Positions 1 through 7,501 of a stretch of 17,038 nucleotides of DNA are shown in pieces. How positions within the stretch are numbered: the stretch's first letter is position 1; the number at the start of each line of letters is the position of its first letter. Under the pieces are notes generated by a model. The model was given only the letters and a program-made list of their open reading frames with translations. It searched no databases and was not told the origin of the DNA. A program made the translations under genes and the position numbers. The stretch comes from Methyloceanibacter sp. (lineage in GTDB: Bacteria > Pseudomonadota > Alphaproteobacteria > Rhizobiales > Methyloligellaceae), in contig JAENXG010000020.1 in NCBI GenBank assembly GCA_016649675.1, forward strand, positions 1 through 17,038, written 5' to 3'.

Positions 1-1
1 A

Positions 2-1795
2 AATTTCGCGCCGCCCGAGCTCATGGCCTTGCTCAAGCATCCGCTGGCACTCATCGGACGGCGGCCCGCGGAGGCAAGGGCCGCGGCGCGGGCGCTCGAG
101 CGCGGCGCCTTTCGCGATGTCTATGTGGGACAGGGCCTCGCCGGGGCGCGGGCTGCGCTCGAGGTCGCACGTGCCGACGGCAAGCGCCGCCGCTCCTCGA
201 TCTCCGAGCGCGAGCAGGGAATAGCGCTCAAGCTGGTCGCGGACCTCGAAGCTGCCTTCGCCCCGCTTGCGGCGCTGTTCGCAGACGCCTCCGAACATAA
301 GGCGGCGCGCCTCGCCGACGCCCATGCGGAGGCCGCTGAAGCCTTGGCGCGCGACGTGAACGGCGCATCGTCAGGCCTGTGGCAAGGCGATGCCGGCGAA
401 GCCTTGACGGTGCTGCTCGCCGAGCTGATCGACGCCGGCAGCGGCCTCGCCATGGAAGCTGCCGACTACCCCCCCTTCTATCGGACCCTCCTGGCCGGCG
501 AGGTGGTGCGTCCGGCCGCCTCGCTTCATCCACGGCTCTTCATCTGGGGCCCGCTCGAGGCGCGGCTGCAGCAGCCCGACGTGGTGATCCTCGGCAGCCT
601 CAACGAGGGTGTGTGGCCGCGGCCGCAAGAGGCCGGTCCCTGGCTCAGCCGGCCCATGCGCGAAAAGCTTGGACTTTCGCCGCCTGAGCGGCGCAACGGG
701 CTTGGCGCTCATGACTTCGCGCAGGCGCTTGGCGCCGGCACGGTCTACCTCACCCGCGCGCTCAAAGTGGATGGCGTGCCTACCGTTCCCTCGCGCTGGC
801 TGCAGCGCCTCCTGGCGCTGGTCAAGGCCTCGGGGCTTGAGCCCAGGATCGAGCCCGAGCAGCCTTGGGTCGAATGGGCGCGGGAGCGCGACAAGGTAAG
901 CAGCTTTGAGCCCGTCAAGGCTCCCAAGCCCTGCCCGCCGGTCGAGGCGCGGCCGCGCAAACTGAGCGTCACCCGCATCGAGCGCTGGATCGCAAATCCT
1001 TACGAGATCTTCGCCAAGGACATTCTGCGGCTCGAGACGCTGAAACCGCTCGGCGCCGAGCCGGACGCGGCCTTGCGTGGACAGATCGTGCATAACGCCC
1101 TGCACGAGTTTGCGCGCGCTCATCCCACGAGCCTCCCCGCCGACATCTGCGCCGCGCTGGTCGAGATTGCCGACCGCTCCTTCGCCGATCTCGGCGGCTC
1201 GCCGCTGGTGGAAGCCTTTTGGCGCCCGAGCTTCCAACACTTTGCGCGCTGGTTCGCGGCGACCGAGCCTGCGCGCAGGGCAGGCGCCGCAACCACCCTC
1301 ACCGAGGTCGCTGGCGCCCTCGACCTTGCGATCGGTTCGGGTTTCCGCCTGACGGCGCGTGCCGACCGCATCGATGTCGGCAAGGACGGCAGCGTAACGA
1401 TCTACGACTACAAGACCGGCAGGCCGCCGATCCCAAAACATGTCGAGGAACTGTTCGCGCCGCAGCTTCCTCTTGAGGCGGCGATCGCCGAGGGTGGCGG
1501 CTTTGCGGACCTTGGCGAGCGCAGGATCGCGGACCTCCGTTACATCCACGCCTCGGGGCGTCACGACGGCGGCGAGGAAAGCGCGGCAGGAAAATCGGCA
1601 GCAGCCTCGCTTGCAAGCAAGGCGCTTGCCGACCTCATGAGGCTCGTGCAGCGCTTCGACCGGCCCGACATGCCCTATGAGGTGAAGCGCCGGCCTGGTC
1701 AGGCGTTCAAACGCCTTTACGACTATGACGACTACGAACAGCTCGCCCGCATCCAGGAATGGCTCACGCAAGAGGCCGAGGAGGACTGGCGATGA
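2..1795 (+). CDS. addB: AddB, double-strand break repair nuclease subunit (5' truncated by window edge)
   Basis: AddB is the non-motor partner of AddA in the alphaproteobacterial RecBCD equivalent: a degenerate UvrD-like fold followed by a RecB-type nuclease that cuts one strand while AddA unwinds. The reading frame is open from base 2 and reads NFAPPELMALLKHPL across the first ATG at 23, so that ATG is internal; roughly 400 N-terminal residues of the usual ~1000 lie outside. The C-terminal nuclease is visible: QIVHNALHEF near 1084-1113 supplies the His, ARADRID near 1357 the first Asp, IYDYKTG with the catalytic Asp-Tyr-Lys codons at 1406-1414, and PQLPLEAAIA the Gln motif. The four cysteines of the Firmicutes AddB iron-sulfur cluster are absent (IANPYEIF stands where CPY would be). 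It ends in an ATGA overlap with addA. Family assignment is secure. Confidence 0.95.
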   Translation, partial: NFAPPELMALLKHPLALIGRRPAEARAAARALERGAFRDVYVGQGLAGARAALEVARADGKRRRSSISEREQGIALKLVADLEAAFAPLAALFADASEHKAARLADAHAEAAEALARDVNGASSGLWQGDAGEALTVLLAELIDAGSGLAMEAADYPPFYRTLLAGEVVRPAASLHPRLFIWGPLEARLQQPDVVILGSLNEGVWPRPQEAGPWLSRPMREKLGLSPPERRNGLGAHDFAQALGAGTVYLTRALKVDGVPTVPSRWLQRLLALVKASGLEPRIEPEQPWVEWARERDKVSSFEPVKAPKPCPPVEARPRKLSVTRIERWIANPYEIFAKDILRLETLKPLGAEPDAALRGQIVHNALHEFARAHPTSLPADICAALVEIADRSFADLGGSPLVEAFWRPSFQHFARWFAATEPARRAGAATTLTEVAGALDLAIGSGFRLTARADRIDVGKDGSVTIYDYKTGRPPIPKHVEELFAPQLPLEAAIAEGGGFADLGERRIADLRYIHASGRHDGGEESAAGKSAAASLASKALADLMRLVQRFDRPDMPYEVKRRPGQAFKRLYDYDDYEQLARIQEWLTQEAEEDWR

Positions 1796-4700
1796 GCATC
1801 GGCGCGCCGCTTCCGCATGAAGCCGACAAGAATCAGTCGCTTGCGTCAGATCCGTCCGCATCGGCCTGGGTGTCGGCCAATGCCGGCACCGGCAAGACCG
1901 AGGTGCTGGTCAAGCGGAGCTTGCGGCTTCTGCTCGCGGGCTCACGGCCTGAAGCGATTCTCTGCCTCACCTACACCAAGACGGCCGCAGCCGAGATGCA
2001 GAACCGCCTGCTCAAGGAGCTTGCCGGCTGGGCGACGATCCCCAACGAGGATCTGCGCGAGGAGCTTTCCGCGCTCATGGGGCGGGCGCCTGAGGCAGCG
2101 GACCTGCGCACGGCAAGGCGCCTGTTCGCCCGCGCCCTCGAAGCCAGAGGCGGCCTCAAGATCCACACCATCCACGGCTTCTGCGAGCGTCTCCTCCAGC
2201 GCTTTCCGCTCGAGTCGCAGGCCACCCCGCATTTCGCCGTACTCGACGAGCGCGGAGCGACAGACCTGCGGCGGCGCGCCTTCGACGCCACTATCGGCCG
2301 CGCCGCGAAGAACCGGGAGGGTACGCTAGGCCAAGCGCTCGCCAAGATCATTACGGTTACCAGCGAGGAGTATTTCCGCAAAGTCGTCGATGCCGTGCTC
2401 ACCAAACGCGCCGAGCTCGCACGCATGATGGCCTATCATGACGGCCGTGGCGATTGGGCAGAGGCCGAGGGCCTCGCGCTCAAGCGCCTATTCGGCATCG
2501 CCGAGGAGGAGGAAGACGCCCTCCTCGCTGAGCTTGCAGAAGTGCTCTCCAATGCGGAGATCGATCTCGCGCTTCATGCGTTCGAGGCGCACGCGGCCAA
2601 GGACATCGATCACAGCACGGGAGCTGCCTTGCGCGCCGCACGGTCAACGGAAGGCGAGAGTCGCGTAGCCGCGCTGCGCCCTGCGTTCCTGACAGGAGAG
2701 CACAAGGCCCGAGTACAAATCTGCAGCAAGGACTTCAAGAACGCCGCGCCGGCGATCGCACAAATGGTCGACGACGCGAAAACACGCTTCGCCGCCCTCG
2801 ATCTTAAGCTCGCGCAAGTACGCGTCGCCGAGGCGAGCAGCGCGCTGCTGGCTCTCGCCGATGCGGTCCAAGCCGATTACGAGCGGAGGAAGCGGGCGGA
2901 GGCCGCGCTCGACTATGACGACCTGATCGTCAAGACGTCGAACCTCCTCTCCCGCGCCGCAGCCGCATCCTGGGTGCTGTTCAAGATTGACGGCGGCATC
3001 GACCACATTCTGGTGGACGAGGCGCAGGACACCAATCCTGCCCAATGGACCATCATCGAGCGTCTGGCAGAGGAGTTCTTCGCCGGCGCCGGCGCAAGCG
3101 TGAAGCTGCGTACCCTGTTTGCCGTGGGCGACGAGAAGCAGTCGATCTACAGCTTCCAGGGTGCTGACCCGGCGCGGTTCGGCGCCGTGGGTCGCGCCTT
3201 CAAGCGACGGGCAGAGGCGGCGGGACTTGACTGGCACGAGGTCCCGCTCAACCTCTCGTTCCGCTCGACCGTGCCGATCCTCGGCGCCGTCGATGCCGTG
3301 TTCGCCAAGCCTACAGCCGCGCAAGGCCTCACTTCCGTGGCGACCGCCGTGATCGAGCATCACGCCTTCCGGCAGAACGAGGCGGGCCTGGTCGAGCTCT
3401 GGCAGCTCGAGGCGGAGACGAAGCCCACGGCCGCTGAAGCCTTCGAGCCGTGGAACGAGGAGCCTGGCGGCGCCCGCTCGGTCGATGCGCTGTGCCGGCG
3501 CATCGCTTCGGTGATCAAGCATTGGCTCGAGGAGGGCGAGGACCTCCCCTCGCAAGGCCGCAAGGTCAAGGCCGGCGATATTCTCATTCTCGTCCGCCGC
3601 CGCGATCCGTTCACCACGCCCATGATTCGCGAGCTGAAGCGCGCAGGCGTGGCGATCGCCGGCGCCGACCGCATGCGGCTGATGGATCAGCTCGCGGTGC
3701 AGGATCTCGTCGCTCTTGCCGACGTGCTGCTGATGCCGGAGGACGACCTTGCGCTTGCTGTGGTGTTGAAGAGCCCGCTGTTCGGCCTCGACGACGATGC
3801 TCTGTTTCGGCTGGCATACCAACGGCAAGGCTCGTTGTGGACCGAGCTCAAGACCAAGAGCGGCGACCCCCTCTTTGCCGAAGCCGCGAAGCTTCTCTCG
3901 GCCTGGCTGTCCCGCGCCGACTATCTGCCGCCTTACGAGTTCTTCTCTGAGTTGCTCGGCGCCGGCGGGCAACTCATGCGCAAGCGGATGCTCACGCGAC
4001 TCGGGCCGGAAGCCGCAGAGGCGATCGATGAGTTTCTCGACCTCGCCCTTGGCTATGACCGGGACGCGGCGCCCTCACTCCAAGGCTTCATCAATCAGCT
4101 CCGCGCCGGCGACATCGAGATCAAGCGCGACATGGAGCAGGACCGCGACGAGGTCCGCATCATGACGGTGCATGGCGCCAAGGGCTTGCAGGCGCCGATC
4201 GTGATCCTGCCCGATACTTGCATGCTGCCGCGGGCACAAGGGGTCCCGATTTACCCGTTGCCCCGGCCCGGCGCCCCGCCGGAGACCGTTGGCCATCTCG
4301 TCTGGCCGGCAGGGGGACGCTCGGACCTCGCCGTGCTCGGCGACACCAAGGACGCCATGAAGCAGGCCGAGCGCGAGGAATATCATCGCCTCCTCTATGT
4401 CGCCATGACGCGGGCGCACGACCGGCTGTATGTGTGCGGCTGGCAGGGCCAGAAGGAGAAGCCCGAGACGGCCTGCTGGTACGACCTCGTCAAAGAGGGG
4501 CTCGAGGGCCGTCTCATCGAAATTGTGAGTCCGGACGGGGCGGCCGTGCGCCGGATGGAGAGCGCGCAAGCCAAGGATGTGGCCGAGCGGGAGGAGGAGA
4601 AAGTCGGGAGGCCGGCGGTGCCCCTCCCCGACTGGGCGCTCACCCCCGCCAAGCCTGAGCGTTCACGGCCGAAGCTCGCGCCATCGCGGCTCGCTCTTGG

Positions 4701-4884
4701 CCTCGAAGGCGGCGAGCAACGGGCGGAGGGCGAACAGCCGCCGCTTGGGCCGCGGGCGCTCAGCCAAAGTAGCCGCTATGCCCGGGGGCGGCTCGTACAC
4801 GCCCTATTGCAGCATTTGCCGGAGGTGGGGGGCCGAACGACCAGGAGAGGGCTGCCAGGGCCTTTGTCGCCGCGCGTGGGTTAG
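1792..4884 (+). CDS. addA: AddA, ATP-dependent helicase/nuclease subunit, helicase part; frame breaks before the nuclease domain
   Basis: AddA is the UvrD-family 3'-5' helicase of the AddAB break-resection complex. The start at 1792 is set by the ATGA overlap with addB and an AGGAGG at 1779-1784, seven bases upstream. Numbering from this start, Walker A ANAGTGKT is at 29-36, TYTKTAAAEM at 60-69, IHTIHGF at 124-130, Walker B DEAQDT at 409-414, VGDEKQSIYSFQGADP at 445-460, VHGAKG at 793-798 and LLYVAMTRAHDR at 867-878, so all helicase motifs are present. RGRLVHALLQHL opens the C-terminal RecB-like nuclease domain, but the frame leaves it at the G run 4827-4832 and runs about 17 unrelated residues to TAG at 4882-4884. 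The rest of the domain continues in the -1 frame to 5306. As written the product is 1030 residues with helicase but no complete nuclease; one restored base gives 1171, normal for alphaproteobacterial AddA. Confidence 0.93.
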   Translation: MSIGAPLPHEADKNQSLASDPSASAWVSANAGTGKTEVLVKRSLRLLLAGSRPEAILCLTYTKTAAAEMQNRLLKELAGWATIPNEDLREELSALMGRAPEAADLRTARRLFARALEARGGLKIHTIHGFCERLLQRFPLESQATPHFAVLDERGATDLRRRAFDATIGRAAKNREGTLGQALAKIITVTSEEYFRKVVDAVLTKRAELARMMAYHDGRGDWAEAEGLALKRLFGIAEEEEDALLAELAEVLSNAEIDLALHAFEAHAAKDIDHSTGAALRAARSTEGESRVAALRPAFLTGEHKARVQICSKDFKNAAPAIAQMVDDAKTRFAALDLKLAQVRVAEASSALLALADAVQADYERRKRAEAALDYDDLIVKTSNLLSRAAAASWVLFKIDGGIDHILVDEAQDTNPAQWTIIERLAEEFFAGAGASVKLRTLFAVGDEKQSIYSFQGADPARFGAVGRAFKRRAEAAGLDWHEVPLNLSFRSTVPILGAVDAVFAKPTAAQGLTSVATAVIEHHAFRQNEAGLVELWQLEAETKPTAAEAFEPWNEEPGGARSVDALCRRIASVIKHWLEEGEDLPSQGRKVKAGDILILVRRRDPFTTPMIRELKRAGVAIAGADRMRLMDQLAVQDLVALADVLLMPEDDLALAVVLKSPLFGLDDDALFRLAYQRQGSLWTELKTKSGDPLFAEAAKLLSAWLSRADYLPPYEFFSELLGAGGQLMRKRMLTRLGPEAAEAIDEFLDLALGYDRDAAPSLQGFINQLRAGDIEIKRDMEQDRDEVRIMTVHGAKGLQAPIVILPDTCMLPRAQGVPIYPLPRPGAPPETVGHLVWPAGGRSDLAVLGDTKDAMKQAEREEYHRLLYVAMTRAHDRLYVCGWQGQKEKPETACWYDLVKEGLEGRLIEIVSPDGAAVRRMESAQAKDVAEREEEKVGRPAVPLPDWALTPAKPERSRPKLAPSRLALGLEGGEQRAEGEQPPLGPRALSQSSRYARGRLVHALLQHLPEVGGRTTRRGLPGPLSPRVG
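4827..4833 (+). other. Frame-change site in addA: six-G run, in-frame G GGG GGC heptamer
   Basis: In the addA frame the codons are GTG (4825-4827), GGG and GGC, so the run reads X XXY YYZ, the form of a -1 slippery heptamer. Slipping back one base after GGC leads to CCG AAC GAC, the frame of the AddA nuclease domain. A GGAGG sits at 4821-4825, but directly against the run, which is closer than the spacing known to stimulate -1 shifts in dnaX. A possible stem (AGGGCCT 4857-4863 with AGGCCTT 4883-4889) starts 23 bases downstream, farther than typical stimulators. A one-base loss from a seven-G run explains the same pattern and is the simpler reading. Confidence 0.6.
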
Positions 4885-5306
4885 GCCTTCCCCAAGAGTT
4901 GAAAGACGAGATCGTGGCGGAGAGCCTCGCCATTGTCGAGGATCCCCGCTTTGCGCCCCTGTTCCAGCCGGGAAGCCTTGCCGAAATTCCCGTCGTGGCC
5001 AGGATCGGCGGGGGCGAGGGAGAATTCGATCTCGAAGGCCAGATCGACCGGCTGGCCGTGCTTGACCGCGATCTTCTCATCCTCGACTACAAGACCAACA
5101 GGCCGCCGCCGGAGACCCTCACGGAGGTGGCTCCGGCCTATATCGCCCAGCTCGCCGCCTACCGGGTGGCCTTGAAGGGCCTATTCCCGGATCACTCGCT
5201 GCGCGCCGCGCTGCTGTGGACCGACGGCCCGCAACTCATGGAGATTCCCTCAACTTCGCTTGATGCTGCCGAAGACCGCCTCATGCGGCGCCGTCGCGAG
5301 CCTTGA
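4827..5306 (+). CDS. addA: AddA C-terminal nuclease domain, displaced into the -1 frame
   Basis: This is not an independent gene but the missing end of AddA. From the G run the frame reads GGPNDQERAARAFVAARGLG and joins smoothly to the upstream LLQHLPEV. It contains the nuclease core: Asp of GQIDRLAV at 5046-5048, LDYKTN with catalytic Asp-Tyr-Lys at 5085-5093, and the AQLAAY motif (Gln, Tyr) near 5145-5162. It ends at TGA 5304-5306. The only upstream start-like codon is a TTG at 4899 with no convincing ribosome binding site, so separate translation is unlikely. Expression needs either a corrected sequence (one extra base near 4827-4832) or -1 frameshifting at G GGG GGC. All catalytic residues are intact, and I see no other damage or stop codon. 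This argues for a recent mutation, a sequence error or a programmed event over an old pseudogene. Confidence 0.85.
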   Translation, partial: GGPNDQERAARAFVAARGLGLPQELKDEIVAESLAIVEDPRFAPLFQPGSLAEIPVVARIGGGEGEFDLEGQIDRLAVLDRDLLILDYKTNRPPPETLTEVAPAYIAQLAAYRVALKGLFPDHSLRAALLWTDGPQLMEIPSTSLDAAEDRLMRRRREP

Positions 5307-5391
5307 CGGCATGGGGGGGCATACCTAGTTTCCCAAGCTGACAAGAGAGTCCGGTCGTTACGCTGGTGCTGCCGGCGATCAGGAGAAGCAA

Positions 5392-5724
5392 ATGGCAACT
5401 GAAAAGGTTTCCGACGACACCTTCGAGACCGAGGTCCTCAAATCCACGACCCCCGTGGTCGTCGACTTCTGGGCCGAGTGGTGCGGACCGTGCCGGCAGA
5501 TTGCGCCCGCGCTCGAAGAGATCGCCAATGAGCTCGGCGGCAAGGTGCGCATTACCAAGCTCAATATCGACGAGAATCCGCGCACGCCGTCTTTCTACAA
5601 TGTGCGGGCCATCCCCACTTTGATCCTGTTCAAGGACGGCGAGGTCGCCGGCACGCTCAAGGGCGCCTACCCGAAGAACCATGTCGCCGCCTGGATCAAC
5701 GGCACGATCGGCGCCGAGGTTTAG
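5392..5724 (+). CDS. trxA: Thioredoxin TrxA
   Basis: A 110-residue single-domain thioredoxin, the cytosolic dithiol reductant that supplies electrons to ribonucleotide reductase, methionine sulfoxide reductases and others, recycled by thioredoxin reductase. The active site WCGPC is at residues 30-34, preceded by VVVDFWAE, the cis-proline is in RAIPTL near residue 75, and the C-terminal helix follows GAYPKNHVAAW. Length matches the family. The start is set by AGGAG at 5381-5385 with a six-base gap to ATG. It lies 85 bases after the AddA stop; that gap holds a seven-G run (5312-5318) and no clear promoter or terminator. Placement after addBA is common in Hyphomicrobiales. It converges with the minus-strand small secreted protein. 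Confidence 0.96.
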   Translation: MATEKVSDDTFETEVLKSTTPVVVDFWAEWCGPCRQIAPALEEIANELGGKVRITKLNIDENPRTPSFYNVRAIPTLILFKDGEVAGTLKGAYPKNHVAAWINGTIGAEV

Positions 5725-6084
5725 GCTTCTCGCGGCAGCATTCGTTTCGCCGGTGCGGAGATTAGTGGCGCTATAGATCTTCCCGCGGTCGTCGCCCGGC
5801 GGGCAGTCCTCAGGAACGCTGACGAGGCAGAGCTTCACCGTGTCGCCGACACGGGAGCGATGGATCTCCGGGATCGTGTCATAGGAGACCTGCACGCCAC
5901 CATTGGCGTAGCTGATCGCGCTGCCGCTGTCGGGATCTCCCAGCCGATAGCCGATATCCTCGATGGTGGTCTCGCTGCACTGCCCGATCTCGGCCGGCAG
6001 CCCTGCCGCTTCAGCCTGATCGAGCCGGACGAGGCCGAGGCCGAGAAGCGCCATGATGACCACGCCAAGCAATTTCTGCCGCAT
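5721..6084 (-). CDS. Small secreted cysteine-containing protein of unknown function; C-terminus probably frameshifted
   Basis: The start at 6084 has a strong GGAGG six to ten bases upstream and lies 17 bases after the folC stop, so it looks like the last gene of the trp-accD-folC run. The first ~26 residues, MRQKLLGVVIMALLGLGLVR then LDQAEA, are a Sec-type signal peptide with likely cleavage near AEA-AG. The mature part has Cys at 36, 86 and 94 and the stretches AISYANGGVQVSYDTIP and EDCPPGDDRGKIYSATNLR. I recall similar small hypothetical proteins in Bradyrhizobium-type genomes that end soon after TNLRTG. Here the frame instead runs on through the whole of antisense trxA to 5281, which is unlikely to be real. 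Moving one base after Thr114 gives MLPREA and TAA at 5723-5721, a ~120-residue protein ending on the trxA stop. Coordinates given assume that end. Function unknown; probably periplasmic. Confidence 0.55.
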
Positions 6085-6100
6085 CGAAACCTCCCGGCCC

Positions 6101-7501
6101 TTAGCCGTGCAGCCTGAGCACGTGGCCCGCAAGATAGAGCGAGCCGCAGATGAGCACGCGCCCTGGGCCATGAAGGGCGGCCTGCGACTTGAGAAGCGCG
6201 TGCGGCACGCTGTTGGCGGCCACCACGTCGAAGCCTTCGGCCCTCACAATCTCGGCCAGAGCCTCGGCGCTGAAGGCGTTGGGCTCGTCCGGAACCGGAA
6301 CCGTGTAGACGCGCTCGACCAGGCCCTTGAACGGGGCGATGAAGGCGTGGGCGTCCTTCGTCTCCATCATGCCGAAGATGAGGTGCACCGGACGCGGCAC
6401 GCGCTCGTCAAGCTCGGCAAGCGAATGCGCAATGACCTGGCCGCCGGCTGCGTTGTGCCCGCCATCGAGCCAAATCTCGGTGCCCTCCTCCACATAGGCA
6501 TGCAGCCCGCCGACCGCGAGGCGCTCGAGCCTAGCCGGCCACTCGGCATGGGTCAGTCCATGCTCGAGCGCGCGGGTGGTGAGCGCATCCCCGAACAAGA
6601 TGCTCGCGCCGGCGATGGCCGCACCCGCATTATCGATCTGGTGGCGCCCGTTGAGGCGCGGCAGCGGGAGATCGAGCAGTCGCTCGGTCGTCTGGAAGAT
6701 GAGGCGCCCGTGCTGCTCGTACATGTCGAAGTCGCGGCCGGCGACATGGAGGGGCGCGCCGATCGCCTCGGCCCTCCGCTCGATCACTTGGAAGGCCTCT
6801 TGCACCTGGCGCCCCACCACACAAGGGACGCCCGGCTTCAAGATGCCGGCCTTCTCGCCGGCGATGGCCGCAACGGTGTCACCGAGGAAAGAAACGTGGT
6901 CGATCGAGATCGAGGTGATCGACGTCAATAGAGGCTTGGCGACGACATTGGTCGCGTCGAGCCTTCCGCCCAATCCCGTCTCGAGCAGGAGCAGGTCAGC
7001 AGGCACCTCCGAGAAGGCGAGGAAGGCCGCCGCGGTGGTGATCTCGAACAGGGTGATGAGCTCGCCGCCATTGGCGGCCTCGGCGCGGGCGAGGCAATCG
7101 ACGAGCGTCTCCTCGGCAATGGGGGCAGAGCCGTGCGGCCCGGCCAAGACGATGCGCTCGTGAAAATTGACGAGATGAGGCGAGGTGTAGACGTGGACGC
7201 CCTTGCCGAGCGCTTCCGCGATGGCACGCGTGAACGCGATGAACGAGCCCTTGCCGTTGGTGCCGGCGACATGCAGCACCGGCGGCAGCTTTTCCTCAGG
7301 ATGACCGAGGGCGGCAAGCAGGCGCTCGATGCGCCCAAGCGACAGATCGATCGATTGCGGGTGCAGCTTCTTCAGCCGCTCGAGCAGCGTCTCGCTCGCC
7401 AAGGCCCGGGAGCGGGGCGAGGGGCGCCCGGCGCTGTGCGGTAATGTGGTCAAGCCCTCGAAGCCTTCAGGTGCCCTGCGGCGGATTAGGATTAGCGCCA
7501 T
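6101..7501 (-). CDS. folC: FolC, folylpolyglutamate synthase / dihydrofolate synthase
   Basis: FolC is a cytosolic Mur-ligase-family enzyme that adds glutamate to dihydropteroate and to folates using ATP. Numbering from the ATG at 7501, the P-loop VAGTNGKGS is at 78-86, TSPHLVNFHERI follows, the family signature ETGLGGRLDATNV is at 174-186, SIDHVSFLG near 199-207 supplies the metal-binding His, and AGEKAGI carries the likely carbamylated Lys217. LDGGHNAAG marks the C-terminal Rossmann-like domain. The start is uncertain: the ATG at 7501 overlaps accD by 35 bases with no clear ribosome binding site and adds about 35 residues that look non-conserved, whereas a TTG at 7450, 17 bases past the accD stop, would give a length closer to relatives. 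The accD-folC pairing is widespread. Confidence 0.94.
   Translation of the reverse strand: MALILIRRRAPEGFEGLTTLPHSAGRPSPRSRALASETLLERLKKLHPQSIDLSLGRIERLLAALGHPEEKLPPVLHVAGTNGKGSFIAFTRAIAEALGKGVHVYTSPHLVNFHERIVLAGPHGSAPIAEETLVDCLARAEAANGGELITLFEITTAAAFLAFSEVPADLLLLETGLGGRLDATNVVAKPLLTSITSISIDHVSFLGDTVAAIAGEKAGILKPGVPCVVGRQVQEAFQVIERRAEAIGAPLHVAGRDFDMYEQHGRLIFQTTERLLDLPLPRLNGRHQIDNAGAAIAGASILFGDALTTRALEHGLTHAEWPARLERLAVGGLHAYVEEGTEIWLDGGHNAAGGQVIAHSLAELDERVPRPVHLIFGMMETKDAHAFIAPFKGLVERVYTVPVPDEPNAFSAEALAEIVRAEGFDVVAANSVPHALLKSQAALHGPGRVLICGSLYLAGHVLRLHG

Noticed and set aside
371..1861. A 496-codon minus-strand frame opposite addB, and a similar 442-codon frame at 2644-3972 opposite addA
   Set aside because: Both are shadows of well-supported AddAB coding sequence; no ribosome binding site or family motif is visible.
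4857..4889. Stem AGGGCCT/AGGCCTT as a frameshift stimulator in addA
   Set aside because: It begins 23 bases past the heptamer with a 19-base loop and a wobble pair, outside the usual spacing for bacterial -1 stimulators.
5312..5318. Seven-G run between addA and trxA
   Set aside because: It lies just after the addA stop, outside coding sequence, and shows no link to a promoter; at most a sequence-quality risk.
5338..5366. CTGACA at 5338-5343 as a -35 for trxA
   Set aside because: No acceptable -10 lies 16-18 bases downstream (nearest is TACGCT at 15 bases), so I do not call a promoter.
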